The notes under the pieces: generated by a model
The model's database searches: none
What the model was told of the DNA's origin: nothing
The model's input: only the letters and a program-made list of their open reading frames with translations
Shown: piece after piece, positions 60,120 through 64,000 of the stretch
Position numbering within the stretch: position 1 is the first letter of the stretch
Layout of the letters: each line of letters begins with the position of its first letter
Program-made: the position numbers and the translations under genes
Assembly (NCBI RefSeq): GCF_048213115.1
Contig: NZ_CP172404.1
Coordinates: 3,534,001 to 3,598,000, forward strand
From: Niveibacterium terrae
Lineage (GTDB): Bacteria > Pseudomonadota > Gammaproteobacteria > Burkholderiales > Rhodocyclaceae
Reading direction: 5' to 3'
DNA: 64,000 nt

Positions 60120-61979
60120 TCAGAACGATTGTGGCTTCTTCGGCTTCTTCGCGAAGCCGGAAGGCTTTTTCGCGAAACCGTCCGGCTTCTTGCCAAAGCT
60201 CGACGGCCCTTTCCTGAAGGGCTTGTCGCCAAAGTCCCCGCGCTCGCGGTGGAAGTCCCGCCCGCCTTCGCGCGCGGGACGACTGCGGTGCTCGCGCTCA
60301 GGCACCGCCTCTCCGTCAGCGAAAGCGCGGATGTTCAGCCTGGTCTGGCAGACCCGGGTCTGGCGCAGCGTCGCCAGAACGCTCTCGGGCAGATCGACCG
60401 GCAGTTCGACGGTGCTGAAGTCGCTGAACAGGTTGATCTGGCCGATGAAACGGCCTTCGATTCCGCCTTCGTTCGCGATCGCACCGACGATCTCCTTCGG
60501 GCTGGCGCCCTGGGCGCGGCCCACTTCGATCCGGTACTTCGCGAGCTTGCCGTCGGAAAAAGCCCGCCGACGCTCGAGGATCTCGCCGCGATTCTCGCGC
60601 GGTGCGCGCTCGCTGCGCTCCTGGGCGACGGGCAGATCAGGGTATTCGCGGGGGTCGAGCTGCAGAGGCTTGTCCTTCTGGGCAAGCCAGGCCAGAGCCG
60701 CAGCGACTTCCCGGCCGGACAGCTCGTTCTCCTGCTCGATCTCGGCAACGACATCGGTGAAGAACGCGAGCTCTTCGTTGCCGAGCGCATCAAGGATCTG
60801 CTGCTTGAACTGCGCGACGCGGCGATCGGCGACGTCCTCGCGGCTGGGCAGGTTGATCGGCGTGATCGGCTGGCGCGTCGCCCGCTCGATCGCACGCAGC
60901 ATCCGGAATTCGCGCGGCGCGACGAACAGGATCGCTGTGCCCTGACGTCCCGCGCGGCCGGTGCGGCCGATCCGGTGCACATAGGCTTCGGTGTCGTAGG
61001 GGATGTCGTAGTTGATCACATGCGAGATCCGCGGCACGTCGATGCCACGCGCAGCGACGTCGGTCGCGACGATCATGTCCAGCGAGCCGCTCTTGAGCCG
61101 GTCGATGACCTGCTCGCGCAGGCCCTGGGTCATGTCGCCATTGAGCGCGGCAACCGCATAACCGCGGGCTTCGAGCTTTTCGGCGACTTCGACGGTCGCT
61201 GTCTTGGTGCGGACGAACACGATCGCCGCGTCGAAATCGTCCTCGACTTCGAGGATGCGGGTCAGCGCGTTGATCTTGTCGGTGCCGCGCACCTGCCAGT
61301 AGCGCTGCGAGATCGTCGCGACCGTCGAAGTCGCGGCGCGGATCTTCACTTCCTTGGGTTCGCGCAGGTATTGACGCGCGACGCGGCGGATCGCGTCCGG
61401 CATCGTCGCCGAGAACAGCGCGGTCTGCCGACTCTCCGGCGTGTGCTTGAGAATCCATTCGACGTCGTCGATGAAGCCCATCCTCAACATTTCGTCGGCT
61501 TCGTCGAGCACCAGCGCGCGCAGATCGTCAAGCTTGAGGCTTTCCCGTTCCAGGTGGTCCATGACGCGGCCCGGAGTGCCGACGATGACCTGGGCACCGC
61601 GCGCGAGACTGCGCAGCTGCACAACCATGCTCTGTCCGCCGTAGATCGGCAGCACGTGGAAGTTCTTCAGCTGCCGCGCATAGCTCTGGAAGGCTTCGGC
61701 AACCTGGATCGCCAGCTCGCGCGTCGGAGTCAGGACCAGAACCTGCGGCTTGCTGCTCGCCAGATCCAGCCGTTCGAGCAGGGGCAGCGCGAAAGCGGCG
61801 GTCTTGCCGGTTCCGGTCTGCGCTTCGCCGAGCACGTCGGAGCCGGCAAGCAGATGCGGAATGCAGGCGGCCTGAATCGGGGACGGCGTTTCATAGCCGA
61901 GCACGGTCAGCGCCGCGAGAAGGGGAGAGGAGAGACCAAGACTTGCAAAAGTCTCGGTCGATTCGGAATTTTCGGTCAT
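60120..61979 (-). CDS. deaD: DEAD-box ATP-dependent RNA helicase (DeaD/CsdA)
   Basis: A 619-residue RNA helicase. Q motif and motifs I-VI are complete: GEAQTGTGKTAAF, LTPTRELA, VGTPGRVMDH, LVLDEADEML, LFSATMPDAI, IVATDVAARGIDVP, YVHRIGRTGRAG. A DbpA/CsdA-type RNA-binding region follows (KYRIEVGRAQGASPKEIVGAIANEGGIEGRFIGQI). The tail is an unusual low-complexity basic array of KKPxGFAKKP type. It remodels RNA in ribosome assembly and cold growth. Start is ATG 61977-61979. Confidence 0.94.
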   Translation of the reverse strand: MTENSESTETFASLGLSSPLLAALTVLGYETPSPIQAACIPHLLAGSDVLGEAQTGTGKTAAFALPLLERLDLASSKPQVLVLTPTRELAIQVAEAFQSYARQLKNFHVLPIYGGQSMVVQLRSLARGAQVIVGTPGRVMDHLERESLKLDDLRALVLDEADEMLRMGFIDDVEWILKHTPESRQTALFSATMPDAIRRVARQYLREPKEVKIRAATSTVATISQRYWQVRGTDKINALTRILEVEDDFDAAIVFVRTKTATVEVAEKLEARGYAVAALNGDMTQGLREQVIDRLKSGSLDMIVATDVAARGIDVPRISHVINYDIPYDTEAYVHRIGRTGRAGRQGTAILFVAPREFRMLRAIERATRQPITPINLPSREDVADRRVAQFKQQILDALGNEELAFFTDVVAEIEQENELSGREVAAALAWLAQKDKPLQLDPREYPDLPVAQERSERAPRENRGEILERRRAFSDGKLAKYRIEVGRAQGASPKEIVGAIANEGGIEGRFIGQINLFSDFSTVELPVDLPESVLATLRQTRVCQTRLNIRAFADGEAVPEREHRSRPAREGGRDFHRERGDFGDKPFRKGPSSFGKKPDGFAKKPSGFAKKPKKPQSF

Positions 61980-62304
61980 CGTTTCACCGTCCAGGTGAGG
62001 GGCGGCGCACACAGCGGGGCCCGGTAAAAAAGATCAGCCCTACAGTATCGCCGACCCGGACGAAAAAACCGAACCTCAGTTGCGCGAAAACCGCGTCATT
62101 CGCGAATCGGCCCCTCCCAGACCTTCGCCTCATGGATCGAATCGTCCGCCGCCTTCAGCTGGCCACCCGCGTCTTGAGCCGCAGTTCCCCGTCTTGCAGC
62201 GAGGTTGCGATATCCCGGCGGGGGGAAAGGAAAACCCACTCTCATCGGTGGCTTTATCCGCTGACAGGATAGAATCGACGGTTCGATCAAGATTTCCCCC
62301 CGCG
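61980..62304. other. Intergenic region, deaD-methyltransferase divergent space
   Basis: These 325 bases hold no gene I can support. A TAGAAT (at about 62271) could be a weak -10 for the methyltransferase gene; the open frame beginning at 62080 is unlike its downstream coding region. No RNA gene, repeat or hairpin stands out. Confidence 0.5.
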
Positions 62305-63498
62305 ATGAACCCGCAGCCCTCCTCCCCTCCGATGCGCAACGTGATCACGCTGGGCCAGGTCTTCACGCCCGACGCAATCGTCACGCTGATGCTCGCGCTC
62401 CGTCAGCGCCAGGGATCGGTGCTGGAACCGGCCGCCGGCGACGGAGCTTTCGCCCGACGCCTGCCCGGCTGCGTCGCGATCGAGTGCGATGCACGGGTTG
62501 CGACGGCAGACATCCGGGTCATGGATTTCTTCGATCTGCCGCTCGATCAGCGCTTCGACACGATCATCGGCAATCCGCCCTATGTGCGTTTCCAGGACAT
62601 CGCAACAGAGACTCTGAACCGGCTCGACCTGAGCCGCTTCGACCAGCGCACCAACCTCGCACTGTTCTTCATCGAGAAGTGTCTGCGTCACCTCGCACCG
62701 GGCGGCGAGCTGATCTTCATCGTGCCGCGCGAGTTCATCAAGCAGACTTCCGCGCGCAAGCTCAACGCCCGGCTTTTCGAGCTGGGCACGATCACGCACT
62801 GGATAGAACTCGGCGATGCGCCGATCTTCGCCGGCGCGACGCCGAACTGCGCAATCTTCCGCTTCGAGCGCGACAACTTCTGTCGTCGCACAGCCTGGCG
62901 GCGAATCGAACAGCCCGACTGGACGGTGCGCGAGTTCGTCCATCTCGACGGCCAGCTCGCCTTCACCGGTACGCCGCTGACCGTGCCGCTAGCCGATCTG
63001 TTCGACGTGCGGGTCGGCGCGGTCTCGGGCGCGGACTCCCTCTTCACGCATCCTGAGGGCAATCTGGAGCTGGTCTGCTCGCACACCGCCGAGAGCGGAC
63101 AGACGCGGCGGATGTTCTACAATCTGCGCCACCCTCAGCTCGAAGCGCACAAGGACGCGTTGCTCGCGCGCCGGATCAAGCCGTTCAATGAATCGAACTG
63201 GTGGCGTTGGGGGCGCGCCTACCCGGTCAGCGAAGCGCCGCGGATCTACGTCAATCACCGGACCCGCCGGGCCCGCCCCTTCTTCACCCACCCCTGCAAA
63301 GCCTTCGACGGCGCGGTGCTGGCACTCTTCGCACGCAATGCCGCGCTGGATCTGGAGAGGGCGACCGAGCTGCTCAACGACGCCGTGCCCTGGGAAGAGC
63401 TGGGCTTCTTCGTCGATGGCCGCTATCTTTTCACTCAACGCTCGCTGCAGACAACACAGCTTCCGGACGCCTTCGCAGCGCTGCGCGACCTGCGATAA
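62305..63498 (+). CDS. N6-adenine-type DNA methyltransferase (NPPY), orphan
   Basis: A 397-residue class I SAM methyltransferase. The opening LGQVFTPDAIVTLMLAL is the N-terminal handle of type I/IIG-like adenine methylases; motif I VLEPAAGDGAFA (about 39-50) and motif IV NPPY (Asn90-Tyr93, GNPPYVRF) are intact. FFIEKCLRHLAPGGELIFIVP continues the catalytic domain. The C-terminal half may be a target-recognition region. No restriction endonuclease, HsdS or HsdR gene is adjacent; it lies between deaD and rbgA, so it is probably a solitary methylase, or one acting on another nucleic acid. Start MNPQPSSPPMRN is chosen over an upstream frame unlike it. Confidence 0.85.
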   Translation: MNPQPSSPPMRNVITLGQVFTPDAIVTLMLALRQRQGSVLEPAAGDGAFARRLPGCVAIECDARVATADIRVMDFFDLPLDQRFDTIIGNPPYVRFQDIATETLNRLDLSRFDQRTNLALFFIEKCLRHLAPGGELIFIVPREFIKQTSARKLNARLFELGTITHWIELGDAPIFAGATPNCAIFRFERDNFCRRTAWRRIEQPDWTVREFVHLDGQLAFTGTPLTVPLADLFDVRVGAVSGADSLFTHPEGNLELVCSHTAESGQTRRMFYNLRHPQLEAHKDALLARRIKPFNESNWWRWGRAYPVSEAPRIYVNHRTRRARPFFTHPCKAFDGAVLALFARNAALDLERATELLNDAVPWEELGFFVDGRYLFTQRSLQTTQLPDAFAALRDLR

Positions 63499-63540
63499 TC
63501 GGCCCCCAACACGCGAATAGCGTCTCACAGAAAGCCGCCA

Positions 63541-64000
63541 TGCCCATCCAGTGGTTCCCCGGACACATGAACTCGGCGCGCAAAAAGGCCGCCGAGACCC
63601 TTGCCTATGTCGATGTCGTCATCGAAGTCGTCGATGCCCGCCTGCCTGAAGCGAGCGCGAACCCGATGATCCGCGAGTTGCGCCAGTTCCGGCAGCGCCC
63701 CTGTCTGCGCATCCTGAACAAGAGCGACCTCGCCGATCCGGACGCGACGCGCCAGTGGCTGGACTATTACAACCGCCAGGACGGCGTCCGCGCGGTCGCG
63801 CTGTCGTGCAAGAAGCCCTCCGATGTCGCCCGCGTGCCCGGCCTGTGCAAGAGCCTCGCGCCGCACCGCAACGACGGCGTCAAGCCGCTGCGGATGATCA
63901 TCATGGGCATCCCGAACGTCGGCAAGTCGACGCTGATGAACGCGCTGCTCAAGCGCCGCGCCGCCGCGGTCGGCGACGAGCCGGCGGTCACGAAGAGCCA
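63541..64000 (+). CDS. rbgA: Ribosome biogenesis GTPase RbgA/YlqF, 5' part (cut by window edge)
   Basis: The first 153 codons run off the right edge. The protein begins MPIQWFPGHMNSARKKAAET, the typical RbgA/YlqF start. The circularly permuted GTPase order is evident: NKSDLAD (G4) at about 60-66 precedes GIPNVGKST (G1) at about 122-130. RbgA acts late in large-subunit assembly (known from Bacillus). The gene lies 42 bp after the methyltransferase. Confidence 0.93.

Noticed and set aside
1..64000. CRISPR arrays, tRNA or rRNA genes, insertion sequences
   Set aside because: No regularly spaced direct repeats, no tRNA-like cloverleaf with CCA end, no rRNA sequence and no transposase motifs were seen on either strand; a covariance-model scan would be needed for certainty about small RNAs.

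Overview
The window looks like ordinary chromosome of a high-GC betaproteobacterium, possibly of the Rhodocyclales (a guess from overall gene content, not tested). Pointers are the EarP/EF-P pair with a rhamnosylatable Arg32, very GC-rich codon use throughout, and chromosomal housekeeping genes (pyrE, parC, priA, gpmI, cca, slt, deaD). I see no rRNA, tRNA, CRISPR array, insertion sequence, integrase or prophage. The phage holin family protein near 2.7 kb belongs to the common YqjD-YqjE-YqjK envelope set and is not phage evidence.

Layout. 1-9 kb: start of an NCS2 purine permease (cut by the edge), a TPR/GGDEF diguanylate cyclase, the yqjDEK-like set, xth divergent from pyrE, earP-efp, a PIN-domain protein and a fused siroheme decarboxylase preceded by an FNR-like palindrome. 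9-15 kb: a BMP-type (purine/nucleoside) ABC importer, with a degenerate XdhC-like gene heading the minus-strand ATPase/permease operon and the binding protein divergent on the other side; a 36-codon membrane miniprotein lies between them. 15-18.5 kb: membrane-anchored isochorismatase-fold hydrolase, orphan PilT-like ATPase, and a ClpP paralog-cutA-SDR operon. 18.7-24.7 kb: a complete ribose operon, rbsB-A-C-R-K-D, with a perfect 24-bp operator over its predicted start point. 24.7-35 kb: DUF4124 protein, second diguanylate cyclase, TerC, parC with a GH31 glycosidase, and a large DUF805/thioredoxin-like fusion. 35-45 kb: gpmI, priA, a DnaA-box-bearing intergenic region, rlmI, an exonuclease-acetyltransferase fusion, a GspE/PilB-type ATPase and a TPR-glycosyltransferase-like protein. 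45-51 kb: MazG-like enzyme, nitronate monooxygenase-like protein, ferritin, SGNH hydrolase, plsC-cdsA pair and 5-formyl-THF cyclo-ligase. 51-64 kb: slt, GST, cca, a PBP1C-like protein with a broken transpeptidase, photolyase, thioredoxin lipoprotein, deaD, an orphan DNA adenine methylase and the start of rbgA.

Functional themes. Purine/nucleoside and ribose uptake recurs: the NCS2 permease, the BMP ABC system with an XdhC-like partner, and the rbs operon could together serve nucleoside salvage (inference). Cell-envelope genes are also frequent (slt, PBP1C-like, plsC/cdsA, YqjDE, GT9-like protein). Nothing here is a clearly new defence or mobile system. The most unusual items are domain fusions (exonuclease-GNAT; zinc ribbon-DUF805 x2-thioredoxin), pseudoenzyme-like proteins (PBP1C-like, XdhC-like, CdsA-like), a small membrane protein gene, and several regulatory palindromes.
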